A stretch of 14,932 nucleotides of DNA from Comamonadaceae bacterium (GCA_947505995.1 CANNNB010000035.1:1-14932); one strand, 5' to 3'; positions 6,463-13,976 are shown, numbered from the stretch's first letter. The notes: generated from the sequence alone by a model not told the origin. Program-made: numbers and translations.

Positions 6463-8263
6463 ATGAAGTGCTGCTGGCGCTTCCGTCCAGCCATGCGCTG
6501 GTGCGGGTTTGGTGCGCTTGATCAGAGTTGGTGTAGCTTAGGCGCCAAGTGTGCACGTCTGTGGGCATGTTCAAATCCAATACCAACACTCTTTGATCCC
6601 GCGTGACGCTGGCTTTGGCTTTCTTGTCGGTGCCTAGCAGCAATGACAAATCGTCTAACTTCTTCAAACGCCAAGTGGTCGATTTGGCTTTGCTGCTGGC
6701 CACAGCCCACCATTCGTCGCCAGCCGCCATGCCGGCTTTTTCGGCAGCTCCGCCGCGCAGCACGGCTTTAATTTGAACAACACCTTGGGTTTCTACAACT
6801 CGCAGGCCCAAGCGCTGAGCCATTTGGGAAGGATCTTCGTGCACCACAACACCATGCGAAGACAGCAAAGTTTTGAGTGGCAGCTCTTGCGTGCTGTGCA
6901 CCCAAGCTTTAATTTCTTTGTGCCAACTGCGGCCCGTTTGAGCTTGTAGTTCTGCCAACAAGTCGGCCTCTGTAAGTGGCCCGCCTTGGCAGCGTTGCCA
7001 CAAACCTCGCATGATTTGGTCTAGATTGCCATTGCCTTCAGAGCGCATTGTCAAATCAAGGCAAAGAGCCACCAATGCGCCTTTGGTGTAATAGCTGATA
7101 GTGCTGTTCGGGGTGTTCTCGTCTTGGCGGTAGTACTTCACCCAAGCATCAAAGCTGGCTTGGGCCACTGACTGAACTTGTCTGCCTGGGGCTTGCAAAA
7201 CCATGTTGATGGTTTTGTTGATCAATTTGAAATAAGTGCTGTCGTCAATGAGCTTGGCACGGCGCAATAACAGGTCGTCGTAGTAGCTGGTAAAGCCTTC
7301 AAAGAACCAAAGAAGCTCTGTGTAATTTTCTTGCGTATAGTCGTAGCGCTTGAACTCTGCAGGGCGCAATTGCTTCACATTCCAAGTGTGAAAGTATTCG
7401 TGGCTGATTAAGCCCAACAAGGTGACATAAGCATCAGGCATTTTTTTCATGCCAAGCGCAGGCAAGTCACGGCGGTTGCAAATGAGTGCCGTTGAGTTGC
7501 GATGCTCTAAGCCCCCATAACCTTCTTCAACCGCATTGAGCATGAACACATAGCGTTTATAGGGCGCACTGGCGTTCGATTTTTTCTCATGCCAAAACTT
7601 GATCTCGGTTTCGCAAATCTTTTGCGTGTCGGCCATCAGCCTGGCACCATCGAATGAGGCCAAGGCTCCAGCCACCACAAATTCATGGGGAATGCCGCAA
7701 GCTGTAAATTGGCCGCGCCAAAAATTGCCTAGCTCAAATGGGCAGTCAACCAACTCGTCGTAGTTGCTGGCCAAATAATCGCCAAAGCCTTGTTTGTTCA
7801 CTTTGCTAGCTTGCAGGCCCGTTGCAGCAAGCCACGTACTGCCTTTGATGGCCTTCAATGTGATTCCATGCGGCAGATCTTCTTGGCCATGCACCCGCAT
7901 GCACAAGCTGGTGCCATTGAAGAAGCCACGCTGCGTGTCCAGCCAAGCAGTACGCACTGAATTGTCAAAGGCGTAAACCTCGTAACTCAATTGCAAGGCT
8001 TGTCCAGCTTTGCATTGAATGTGCCAGTGACTTTTGTTTTCTTGGTGAGACGCAACCGCTTTGCCGCCTTGAGTGGCTTTTAAGCTTTGCAAGTTCTTGG
8101 CAAACTCTCGCACCAAATAGCTACCAGGAATCCACACGGGCAATGACACAACTTGGCCAGCCTGAGGCTCGGCAATGTGCAATGAAACTTTAAACAGGTG
8201 GGAATGGGTGTGGCTGGCATCGATGCTGTAGTGAACAGCAGGCAAAGGATTTTTTGAACTCAT
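6449..8263 (-). CDS. M61 family metallopeptidase (glycyl aminopeptidase type) with PDZ domain
   Basis: This 604-residue protein is an M61 zinc peptidase, a family whose known members cleave N-terminal glycine or similar small residues. After a beta-rich N-terminal domain comes GGLEH (250-254), then the zinc motif HEYFHTWN (288-295; ligands His288 and His292, catalytic Glu289) and the third ligand Glu322 in FFEGFTSYY. A PDZ-like domain follows at about 485-545, including VVQIKAVLRGGAAEKAGMAAGD. The N-terminus is not a signal peptide, so it is probably cytoplasmic. The frame stays open up to 8443, but ATG 8263 is preferred: it forms an ATGA overlap with the DUF3429 stop, has GGAG about 10 bases before it, and begins right before the conserved N-terminal domain. 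It is the last gene of the minus-strand string and its in vivo substrate is unknown. Confidence 0.93.
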   Translation of the reverse strand: MSSKNPLPAVHYSIDASHTHSHLFKVSLHIAEPQAGQVVSLPVWIPGSYLVREFAKNLQSLKATQGGKAVASHQENKSHWHIQCKAGQALQLSYEVYAFDNSVRTAWLDTQRGFFNGTSLCMRVHGQEDLPHGITLKAIKGSTWLAATGLQASKVNKQGFGDYLASNYDELVDCPFELGNFWRGQFTACGIPHEFVVAGALASFDGARLMADTQKICETEIKFWHEKKSNASAPYKRYVFMLNAVEEGYGGLEHRNSTALICNRRDLPALGMKKMPDAYVTLLGLISHEYFHTWNVKQLRPAEFKRYDYTQENYTELLWFFEGFTSYYDDLLLRRAKLIDDSTYFKLINKTINMVLQAPGRQVQSVAQASFDAWVKYYRQDENTPNSTISYYTKGALVALCLDLTMRSEGNGNLDQIMRGLWQRCQGGPLTEADLLAELQAQTGRSWHKEIKAWVHSTQELPLKTLLSSHGVVVHEDPSQMAQRLGLRVVETQGVVQIKAVLRGGAAEKAGMAAGDEWWAVASSKAKSTTWRLKKLDDLSLLLGTDKKAKASVTRDQRVLVLDLNMPTDVHTWRLSYTNSDQAHQTRTSAWLDGSASSTSLRNT

Positions 8264-8709
8264 GTGGCGGCAGCTCCAATTAAGCAACTCAGTGCAGCCA
8301 CAAGTGTGAGGTGCCAACGCATTGGCAGCCACTCTTGCAAGCCAGCTTCTAGGTAAGTTTTGCGGTCGACGGCATAGCAAATACCCAAGATCACAGCCAA
8401 CAAAGGCAGACCAGCATACGCGGGCATGGTAACTGCAACCCAAGCCAACAATGAAGGCACGACACCCCAGCCAAAGTTAAGCAGCGGTGCATTGTGCATG
8501 CGCGAAACATTTTTAAAGCCAATGCCCCAATGAATGCCGCCTAAGAAAGAAACAATGGCAGCACCGTAGCCTGCCATGGCCAAGGCCAAAAAGGGGTGTA
8601 AGTCTGAATCGACCAACCAGAGCAACACAGCCATTCCGACAAAAGGAATGAGGCCCGCGTAGGCCAACAGTTTGACGTGGCTTCGAGTTTGGTCTGCGTG
8701 CGGGCTCAT
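8260..8709 (-). CDS. DUF3429 family inner-membrane protein
   Basis: A 149-residue hydrophobic protein with about five membrane stretches (roughly residues 14-34, 42-60, 78-94, 98-116 and 132-148). The family (DUF3429; the human mitochondrial protein TMEM69 is, to my knowledge, a member) has no established function. Conserved-looking features are FLGGIHWG (55-62), WGVVPSLLAW (81-90), a charged DR (115-116) at the end of helix 4 and LPMRWHLT (128-135). The HxG and the RWH motif sit at membrane edges, which may suggest a polar site rather than a simple structural protein; that is inference. Its ATG overlaps the dsbC-type stop by four bases and its own TGA overlaps the M61 start by four, so all three are translated together. 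No function is assigned. Confidence 0.88.
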   Translation of the reverse strand: MSPHADQTRSHVKLLAYAGLIPFVGMAVLLWLVDSDLHPFLALAMAGYGAAIVSFLGGIHWGIGFKNVSRMHNAPLLNFGWGVVPSLLAWVAVTMPAYAGLPLLAVILGICYAVDRKTYLEAGLQEWLPMRWHLTLVAALSCLIGAAAT

Positions 8710-9419
8710 GGTTTGACTGCGTTCAACATAGATTCAATTTGGGCAGCCTCAATGGCACCTGGCACCCGTGTGCCGTCTGCCACAAACAGGGTGGGTGTGC
8801 CGTTGATGCGATTCTTTTTACCGAACTCGACAATGGCATCAATGTTGTGGTTGTCGCAGGCCACTGCAGGGGGTGCAATGCCTTGAAGCATCCAATCGTT
8901 CCATGTTTTGGCTCTGTCTTTGGCGCATGCAATATTGCGTGACTTGACCCTAGAGTCTTCGCCCAACACGGGATACATGAGGTGATAGATGGTGACGTTG
9001 TCAATTTTTTGCAAATCGCGTTCGAAGCGCTTGCAATAGCCGCAGTTGGGATCGGCAAAAACGACCAGTTTGCGTTTGCCATTGCCTTTCACTTGAGTAA
9101 AAGCAAATTTAACAGGCAGGCTGTCAAATGAAATGGCCGAAAGTTTGTCGTTTCGCTCTTCTGTCAAATTGCGCTTTTGCTTGGTATCAATCAAAGCACC
9201 TTGAATCAGAAAGTCGCCTTTGGCATCGGTGTAAAAAATTTCATTGCCCTGAACTCGAATTTCAAACACACCGGCCATGGGAGTTTTGGAAATCTCTTCA
9301 ATTTTTGGCAAGGAAGGCAAACGTTCGCTTAAAGTTTTTTTCAAGTTGGCATCTTGGGCCATGCTGCACGTGCCGGCAGCAAGCAAGCAAGTGGTGAGGA
9401 AAGCTCTGATCAAGCGCAT
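8706..9419 (-). CDS. DsbC/DsbG-type periplasmic thiol:disulfide isomerase
   Basis: The 237-residue precursor starts with a signal peptide (MRLIRAFLTTCLLAAG, predicted cut after Ala21 in CSMA-QD). An N-terminal DsbC dimerisation region follows (about 22-75), then a thioredoxin-fold domain with the active site CGYC (Cys126, Cys129) inside DPNCGYCK, and the cis-proline loop NGTPTLF (206-212, Thr208-Pro209). A second cysteine pair, Cys165 and Cys188, corresponds to the structural disulfide of DsbC. The CGYC sequence fits DsbC, which reshuffles wrong disulfides in the periplasm and is kept reduced by DsbD. ATG 9419 has AGGA (plus-strand 9430-9433) about 10 bases upstream. The gene follows the UbiH-family gene by 42 bases and is coupled by an ATGA overlap to DUF3429. 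Confidence 0.93.
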   Translation of the reverse strand: MRLIRAFLTTCLLAAGTCSMAQDANLKKTLSERLPSLPKIEEISKTPMAGVFEIRVQGNEIFYTDAKGDFLIQGALIDTKQKRNLTEERNDKLSAISFDSLPVKFAFTQVKGNGKRKLVVFADPNCGYCKRFERDLQKIDNVTIYHLMYPVLGEDSRVKSRNIACAKDRAKTWNDWMLQGIAPPAVACDNHNIDAIVEFGKKNRINGTPTLFVADGTRVPGAIEAAQIESMLNAVKP

Positions 9420-9461
9420 GCTTTTAATTTCCTAAAGTTTCGAGCGGCATTGAAAATTGAA

Positions 9462-10634
9462 TCAATGCTGTGATGAAGATTTCATGGCTTCTGCAGCCAT
9501 CCATTTCTTCAGAGGGCTAAATTGGTTGAAGGCTGACATGCCCCAGTTGCGAATTTTTTGCATTGGCAAGTCGGGTTGCGCAAAGAGCATTTGCAGGCCA
9601 TTGGTAACCCAACCCATGGCCAACACTTCTGCTTGGCGGGCACGCTCGTAGCGTCGCAATAATTTGGCATCGCTTAGGGGACGCCAAAATTCTTTCGCCT
9701 GAACAACGCGGGACAAGGCCATGACATCGCTCAGTCCTACATTTAAACCTTGCCCAGCCAGTGGATGCATGGCGTGTGCAGCGTCTCCGGCCAAAGCAAA
9801 TGATGCTGCTCGTTTGCCAGCTTCTGAACCTGGCATGCTGCCAGTCCAGCGCTCGGCTTTGGCCAACTGCAAAGGCCAAACAGCCCGCTCACTGATCAAT
9901 TCAATGCTGCCCGCCACGCCTTTGCTGGCCTCTTGTAATTGCATGCAAAAACTAGCAGCTTCGTTTGATCGCAATTGTTCGGCGCGTGTGGGGGTGAGGG
10001 ACCACACCACAGCCCACTCGTGGCTGTCTTCGCCGCCAATAGGCAGGAACGCCAAAATTTCGGGGCCATGGGCAGTTTGAAACCATTGCCGAGCAATTTG
10101 CTGGTGTGGCAATTGAGTCTGAATGCGGCAAGCCAAGGCGTGTTGTTCGTAATGCTTCACATCAAACGCGACACCCAACTCAGCGCGCGTTTGGCTGGCA
10201 CGACCTTCGCAAATGACAGTCAAGGGTGCTTTCACACTTTCCATCACTTGTTGAATTAAAGGCTGAAAACCAATGGCCTTGGCTAAATTGCTTTCCAAGG
10301 TGGGCACATCAATCATCCAATTCAATGCATCAACACCTTGTTGGGCGGCGCTGAAAGCCAGATTGCCACCTTGATCGCCTTCAATGTGCATTTGCAAAAT
10401 GGGCGTGCAGGCAGGGCCTTCTGGCCAGCAACGCAAATCTGTCAACATTTGTTTGGCAGCCGTGTTTAACGAATAGGCCCGCACATCACTGTGTCCCTGT
10501 GCCGATTTGTGGCCTGCAGGGTTGTTCACCAATGCCACACGCAGACCTTGCGATGCCAGCATCAGGGACAAGCTGCGCCCGACAATGCCGGCGCCTCGAA
10601 TGCAAACGTCAAATTGGGTGGATGATGGGGACAT
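9462..10634 (-). CDS. UbiH/UbiF/VisC/COQ6-family FAD-dependent ubiquinone hydroxylase
   Basis: A 390-residue flavin monooxygenase of the family that hydroxylates the ubiquinone ring. The N-terminal dinucleotide fold has GAGIVG (14-19), the middle segment has CEGRASQTR (142-150) in place of the usual DG motif, and the strong FAD signature GDAAHAMHPLAGQG spans 283-296, followed by LNVGLSD. A YEQHAL segment (162-167) and the C-terminal RRYERAR are also typical. Two small departures: the acid that usually ends the second beta strand (to hold the FAD ribose) is Asn (VNNP, 36-39), and DG reads EG. Which ring position it hydroxylates (UbiH, UbiF, UbiI or UbiM role) cannot be read from sequence. ATG 10634 lacks a good ribosome site. 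It lies 35 bases after the nucleotidyltransferase gene and 42 before the dsbC-type gene. Confidence 0.92.
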   Translation of the reverse strand: MSPSSTQFDVCIRGAGIVGRSLSLMLASQGLRVALVNNPAGHKSAQGHSDVRAYSLNTAAKQMLTDLRCWPEGPACTPILQMHIEGDQGGNLAFSAAQQGVDALNWMIDVPTLESNLAKAIGFQPLIQQVMESVKAPLTVICEGRASQTRAELGVAFDVKHYEQHALACRIQTQLPHQQIARQWFQTAHGPEILAFLPIGGEDSHEWAVVWSLTPTRAEQLRSNEAASFCMQLQEASKGVAGSIELISERAVWPLQLAKAERWTGSMPGSEAGKRAASFALAGDAAHAMHPLAGQGLNVGLSDVMALSRVVQAKEFWRPLSDAKLLRRYERARQAEVLAMGWVTNGLQMLFAQPDLPMQKIRNWGMSAFNQFSPLKKWMAAEAMKSSSQH

Positions 10635-10669
10635 GGGTCAGATTGTAGAAGCCGTTGAGAAGGCTTTGT

Positions 10670-11434
10670 TCAAATGGGGGTGTCCCATTTCAACTCAACA
10701 CCGTATTTTGTTTTCAAGACCTCAATGTCTTCTGGGGTGTCCATGTCGACTTTGTAGTGGGGGTTAGGCGTCGCCCACTGGTGTGCATGTTGTGGATTTT
10801 GTTGACGCCATTCTTTGCCGCCAGGCAAGTCTTTGGCAGAAAAACTGGCTGAAGTCGAGGCTCCTTTTGACTGAGCCAATAACTCGGACATGACTTTTTG
10901 CGACAACATGACCGGATTGCCAGGCTGGTTTTCAACCCATGGCTGAAGCATTTCAGTGCCAGCGGGACTTGCTTTGACAGCAGCGATCAGGGCTTGCAGA
11001 TCAGTCGCATCTAGCAGGGGTTGGTCGGCCAAGCTCACCATCAGCCACTGTGCTTGTAGGCTTTGTGCTTTGACCAAGCCTAAGTGCAAAGAGCTGTTTT
11101 GGCCGTCTGAGGGCTGTGGGTTCAAAACCTCGTGGACCTTCATGGCGGGTAAATGCTGCCCTTTCAATGTCGCAGGGGCCCTTGTGCCCAGTGAGGTCTG
11201 AATGATTTCGGCCTTGTGCCCCAGGACCACCACCGTTTCATCGATGCCGGCTGTTTCTAGGGCTGTGAGCAGTCGGTTTAAAAGTGTTTGGCCGTCGCGC
11301 TTTAGCAAGCATTTGGGCCGGCCGCCCATTCGAGAAGCAGTGCCTGCGGCCAACACCACCGCCACAATGCGCAGGCGAGGGCATGGCGGTGCAAGTTGGC
11401 AATTTAAGGTGTTTTGCAAAGTGGCTGCAGACAT
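10670..11434 (-). CDS. MocA/MobA-like nucleotidyltransferase (NTP_transf_3)
   Basis: A 254-residue protein of the molybdopterin nucleotidyltransferase family. LAAGTASRMGG (28-38) with Lys41 forms the nucleotide-binding loop; LAAG rather than LAGG is nearer to MocA (CTP-using, molybdopterin cytosine dinucleotide synthesis) than MobA (GTP). GQNSSLHLGL (111-120), the metal-binding LADQP (135-139, Asp137), GNPVML (172-177) and the terminal DMDTPED (230-236) follow in the family order. No molybdoenzyme, xdhC or cofactor gene is nearby, so the exact substrate stays open; the family also includes sugar-phosphate nucleotidyltransferases. The 20 residues before the core are not conserved-looking, so the start at ATG 11434, which has no clear ribosome site, is the least certain part. 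It heads the minus-strand string, divergent from ychF. Confidence 0.87.
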   Translation of the reverse strand: MSAATLQNTLNCQLAPPCPRLRIVAVVLAAGTASRMGGRPKCLLKRDGQTLLNRLLTALETAGIDETVVVLGHKAEIIQTSLGTRAPATLKGQHLPAMKVHEVLNPQPSDGQNSSLHLGLVKAQSLQAQWLMVSLADQPLLDATDLQALIAAVKASPAGTEMLQPWVENQPGNPVMLSQKVMSELLAQSKGASTSASFSAKDLPGGKEWRQQNPQHAHQWATPNPHYKVDMDTPEDIEVLKTKYGVELKWDTPI

Positions 11435-11462
11435 GGTTCTAAATTAGACCACGCAGACCCTT

Positions 11463-11489
11463 TAAAATCACGGATTCATCGCTGAATCC
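11463..11489 (+). promoter_or_regulatory. Candidate ychF promoter -10 with adjacent perfect hairpin
   Basis: In the 68-base gap between the divergent nucleotidyltransferase gene and ychF, a -10-like TAAAAT (11463-11468) is followed by a perfect inverted repeat, GGATTCA (11472-11478) and TGAATCC (11483-11489), around the loop TCGC. No good -35 is seen. The repeat ends 13 bases before the ychF ATG and would cover the transcription start, so it could be an operator or a 5' leader hairpin. There is no T-run, so it is not a terminator. Confidence 0.45.
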
Positions 11490-11502
11490 AAGAAAGTCTT
11501 CC

Positions 11503-12594
11503 ATGAGCCTCAAATGCGGCATTGTGGGCCTGCCCAACGTGGGCAAGTCCACCCTTTTCAACGCCCTGACCAAAGCAGGCATTGCGGCCGAAAACTACCC
11601 TTTTTGCACCATTGAACCCAACACCGGCGTGGTGGAGGTACCCGATGCCCGCCTGCAAGAGCTGGCTGCCATCATTACCCCCGAACGCATCGTGCCTGCC
11701 ATTGTGGAATTTGTCGATATCGCGGGCTTGGTCGCGGGCGCCAGTACAGGCGAGGGCTTGGGCAACAAATTCTTGGCACACATTCGCGAAACCGATGCCA
11801 CCATCAATGTGGTGCGTTGCTTTGAAGACGACAACGTGATTCACGTTGCTGGCCGTGTCGACCCCATCTCGGACATCGAAGTCATTCAAACTGAATTGTG
11901 TCTGGCCGATTTGTCAGCTGTTGAAAAAGGTTTGCACCGCGTCCAAAAAACTGCACGTTCTGGCGACAAGGAGTCGATCAAGTTGGTGGCCATTTTGGAG
12001 AAATGCCAAGCTGCATTGAACCAAGGTCAACCCGTTCGCACCATCGACTTCAGCAAAGAAGAGCGACCCCTTTTGCAACAGTTTTTCTTAATCACTGCCA
12101 AGCCTGCCATGTTTGTGGCCAACGTGGCTGAAGATGGTTTTGAGAACAACCCCTTGCTAGATCGTTTGAAGGAATATGCTGCTGCTCAAAACGCGCCCGT
12201 GGTGGCGATTTGTGCCAAGTTAGAAGCAGAAATGTCTGAAATGTCAGACGAAGATCGCCAAATGTTCTTGGAAGAGTTGGGCCAATCAGAGCCAGGCTTG
12301 AACCGCTTGATTCGCTCGGCTTATGCCTTGTTGGGCCTACAAACTTATTTCACAGCAGGTGTGAAAGAAGTGCGTGCTTGGACCATTCATGTGGGCGATA
12401 CGGGCCCACAAGCTGCTGGCGTCATTCATACCGACTTTGAAAAAGGTTACATCCGCGCGCAGACCATTTCCTACGAAGACTTCATAACTTACAAGGGTGA
12501 GCAAGGCGCCAAAGATGCCGGCAAAATGCGCGCTGAGGGCAAAGAATATGTGGTCAAGGATGGCGATGTCATGAACTTCTTGTTCAGCAGTTGA
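11503..12594 (+). CDS. ychF: YchF (EngD), ribosome-binding Obg-like ATPase
   Basis: YchF is a universally conserved P-loop ATPase of the Obg group that binds ribosomes and affects translation and the oxidative stress response. The 363-residue length is standard. GLPNVGKST (9-17) is the P-loop, VDIAGLV (71-77) the switch II region, and NVAE (207-210) replaces the NKxD guanine motif, which explains ATP preference in this family. A coiled-coil insert lies in the middle and a TGS domain at about 279-363 ([15 protein letters not shown], then GDVMNFLF). Cys35 in [10 protein letters not shown] is conserved at the number given for the redox-sensitive cysteine of E. coli YchF. ATG 11503 is preceded by a weak AAGAAAG. 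The permease gene starts 1 base after the stop, so the two are probably one transcript. Confidence 0.98.
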   Translation: MSLKCGIVGLPNVGKSTLFNALTKAGIAAENYPFCTIEPNTGVVEVPDARLQELAAIITPERIVPAIVEFVDIAGLVAGASTGEGLGNKFLAHIRETDATINVVRCFEDDNVIHVAGRVDPISDIEVIQTELCLADLSAVEKGLHRVQKTARSGDKESIKLVAILEKCQAALNQGQPVRTIDFSKEERPLLQQFFLITAKPAMFVANVAEDGFENNPLLDRLKEYAAAQNAPVVAICAKLEAEMSEMSDEDRQMFLEELGQSEPGLNRLIRSAYALLGLQTYFTAGVKEVRAWTIHVGDTGPQAAGVIHTDFEKGYIRAQTISYEDFITYKGEQGAKDAGKMRAEGKEYVVKDGDVMNFLFSS

Positions 12595-12595
12595 T

Positions 12596-13348
12596 ATGGA
12601 ACTCTCTCTCAGCACAGATGCTGTGCTGATCATTGCCGCTTGCGCCGCTGCCATTCTCTTTGGCGGCATTGTGAAGGGCACACTGGGCGTGGGCCTGCCC
12701 TTGTTTGCAGTGCCCATCATGTCGCTCATGATTGGCAGCACCCAAGCCATTGCTTTGGTGGCTGTGCCTGTTTTGGTGTCCAACATTTGGCAAGCTTGGC
12801 AGGAGGCGAGTTGGAAGGCCAGCTTGAAAAGATTCTGGCCCCTCATGCTCACGCAAGCCATCATGACCGTGTTTGCAGTTCAATGGACGCTTTCCTTTAG
12901 CGTCAAACAACTCAATATGTTGGTGGCTTTTGCAGTGGTGCTGGCCGTGGTCTCGATGTTGTTCAAGCCCACCTTCACCATTCCTGCTGACAAAGAAAGA
13001 TGGACCGGTGCTTTGGTAGGCACACTGTCTGGCATGTTGGGGGGTGTTTCATCGCTCATGGGACCGATCTTGATCAGTTACATGTTGTCTTTGAAGATGC
13101 GGCGAGATGAGTTTGTCGGCGCGGTCAGTGTGATTTATTTGAATGCTGCTTGGCCCTTGTACTTGGCCATGTACAGCTTTGGCCGAATGGAGGTGATTGA
13201 CCTGGGCTACTCAGTCTTGGCTTTGGTGCCGATGGCTGTGGGCTTAATGACCGGTCAGAAACTTCGGCATCGCCTGAGTGAAGACGCATTTAGAAAAGTG
13301 CTTCTTGGATTTCTAACTTTCATTGCAGTTTTGCTGGTGGTTCGCTAA
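12596..13348 (+). CDS. TauE/SafE family sulfite/anion permease
   Basis: A 250-residue membrane protein with about seven to eight hydrophobic segments in two halves, typical of the TauE/SafE (DUF81) family, some of whose members export sulfite, sulfoacetate or related organic anions. Each half opens with the glycine-rich family signature: GGIVKGTLGVGLPL (23-36) and GTLSGMLGGVSSLMGP (142-157). Substrate cannot be deduced and no sulfur-metabolism gene is nearby. ATG 12596 begins one base after the ychF stop with no independent ribosome site, so expression likely depends on ribosomes finishing ychF. Its TAA stop is 2 bases from the stop of the convergent YqaA gene. Confidence 0.9.
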   Translation: MELSLSTDAVLIIAACAAAILFGGIVKGTLGVGLPLFAVPIMSLMIGSTQAIALVAVPVLVSNIWQAWQEASWKASLKRFWPLMLTQAIMTVFAVQWTLSFSVKQLNMLVAFAVVLAVVSMLFKPTFTIPADKERWTGALVGTLSGMLGGVSSLMGPILISYMLSLKMRRDEFVGAVSVIYLNAAWPLYLAMYSFGRMEVIDLGYSVLALVPMAVGLMTGQKLRHRLSEDAFRKVLLGFLTFIAVLLVVR

Positions 13349-13350
13349 GC

Positions 13351-13872
13351 TTAAAAAACCCAGAGCAGCAATGAAGTCATGACGACATAACGCATAAATT
13401 TACCGATGGCCATGTAAATGGCGCAAGGCCCTAAAGGCATCTTGAGCCAACCTGCCACGGCGCAAAGAGGATCGCCAACGCCAGGAAGCCAAGATAGAAG
13501 ACATGCTTTGGGGCCCAGTTTTTCCAGCCATTCAAGTGCCCGCTTGTGCATTTTCTCGTTGATGTTGGTTGGTGGCGCTTTTTCGTCTCCTTCAGCTTTG
13601 TGCTTTCGAACGATGTCCACCGCATGGTGAGTGCCATAACCCATCCACCAACTTAGCATGCCACCCAAGGTGTTGCCACCTGTTGCCACCAAAATAGCGG
13701 GCCAAAATAAATCGGGGTTGAGTGTGACCAGTCCAAAAACGGCAGGTTCAGAACCTAATGGCAAGAGGGTTGCCGAGATGAAAGCAATGATGAATACGGT
13801 TGACAAACCGTGTTCGGGAAATGCCAGCCAAGCTAAAAGCTGGGTGATGTGGGGTGTGAACCATTCTTGCAT
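13351..13872 (-). CDS. YqaA-family (DedA/VTT-like) inner-membrane protein
   Basis: A 173-residue membrane protein of the YqaA branch of the SNARE-associated/VTT (DedA-like) family. Members of the wider superfamily are linked to membrane lipid homeostasis, but YqaA itself has no firm role. Visible marks are PLGSEP (38-43), GGNTLGGMLSWWMG (65-78), a charged linker (about 89-118) and the conserved SWLPGVGDPLCAVAG (127-141), then GKFMRY (157-162). It is longer than E. coli YqaA mainly because of the charged linker. ATG 13872 has no strong ribosome site. The gene points away from dusB across the 156-base control region and converges on the TauE/SafE gene. Confidence 0.88.
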   Translation of the reverse strand: MQEWFTPHITQLLAWLAFPEHGLSTVFIIAFISATLLPLGSEPAVFGLVTLNPDLFWPAILVATGGNTLGGMLSWWMGYGTHHAVDIVRKHKAEGDEKAPPTNINEKMHKRALEWLEKLGPKACLLSWLPGVGDPLCAVAGWLKMPLGPCAIYMAIGKFMRYVVMTSLLLWVF

Positions 13873-13913
13873 TTGAAGCAGAGTGTAGCCAAAGGTTTCT
13901 ATTTTTATTTGTT

Positions 13914-13976
13914 TGCTTAAAATAATTCCCCTGCTTAAAAATGAAGCAATTACAATCGTGCCTCCTTTTTAAGCAG
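13914..13976. promoter_or_regulatory. dusB control region with TGCTTAAAA repeats, Fis-like sites and a -10 TACAAT
   Basis: TGCTTAAAA occurs twice in direct orientation, 18 bases apart (13914-13922 and 13932-13940), and once inverted (13967-13975). The last two extend to a perfect 11-base inverted repeat (13931-13941 and 13966-13976) around 24 bases. Against the E. coli Fis consensus (GNTYAAWWWTTRANC, from memory) 13933-13947 mismatches at one position, with weaker matches at 13915-13929 and 13960-13974. A -10-like TACAAT (13951-13956) followed by a G/C-rich stretch (CGTGCC) could drive dusB; no good -35 is seen. In many proteobacteria fis follows dusB and Fis controls the operon, so these may be autoregulatory sites. 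This is inference, since the gene after dusB is outside the window. Confidence 0.45.

Noticed and set aside
8264..8443. Open N-terminal extension of the M61 peptidase frame (60 more residues)
   Set aside because: It overlaps the DUF3429 gene almost entirely, the extra sequence has no recognisable domain or signal peptide, and ATG 8263 has a ribosome site and the usual ATGA coupling.
9359..9419. Possible lipoprotein signal in the DsbC-type protein (cysteine at residue 18)
   Set aside because: The residue before the cysteine is threonine, which does not fit a lipobox, and a normal signal peptidase I site (CSMA-QD) follows directly.
10649..10666. AAGCC/GGCTT inverted repeat in the gap between the nucleotidyltransferase and UbiH-family genes
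   Set aside because: Five base pairs without a T-run; too short to call a terminator or attenuator.
12337..12864. 175-residue minus-strand open frame across the ychF/TauE junction
   Set aside because: Antisense to two strong genes, with no motif and no ribosome site seen.
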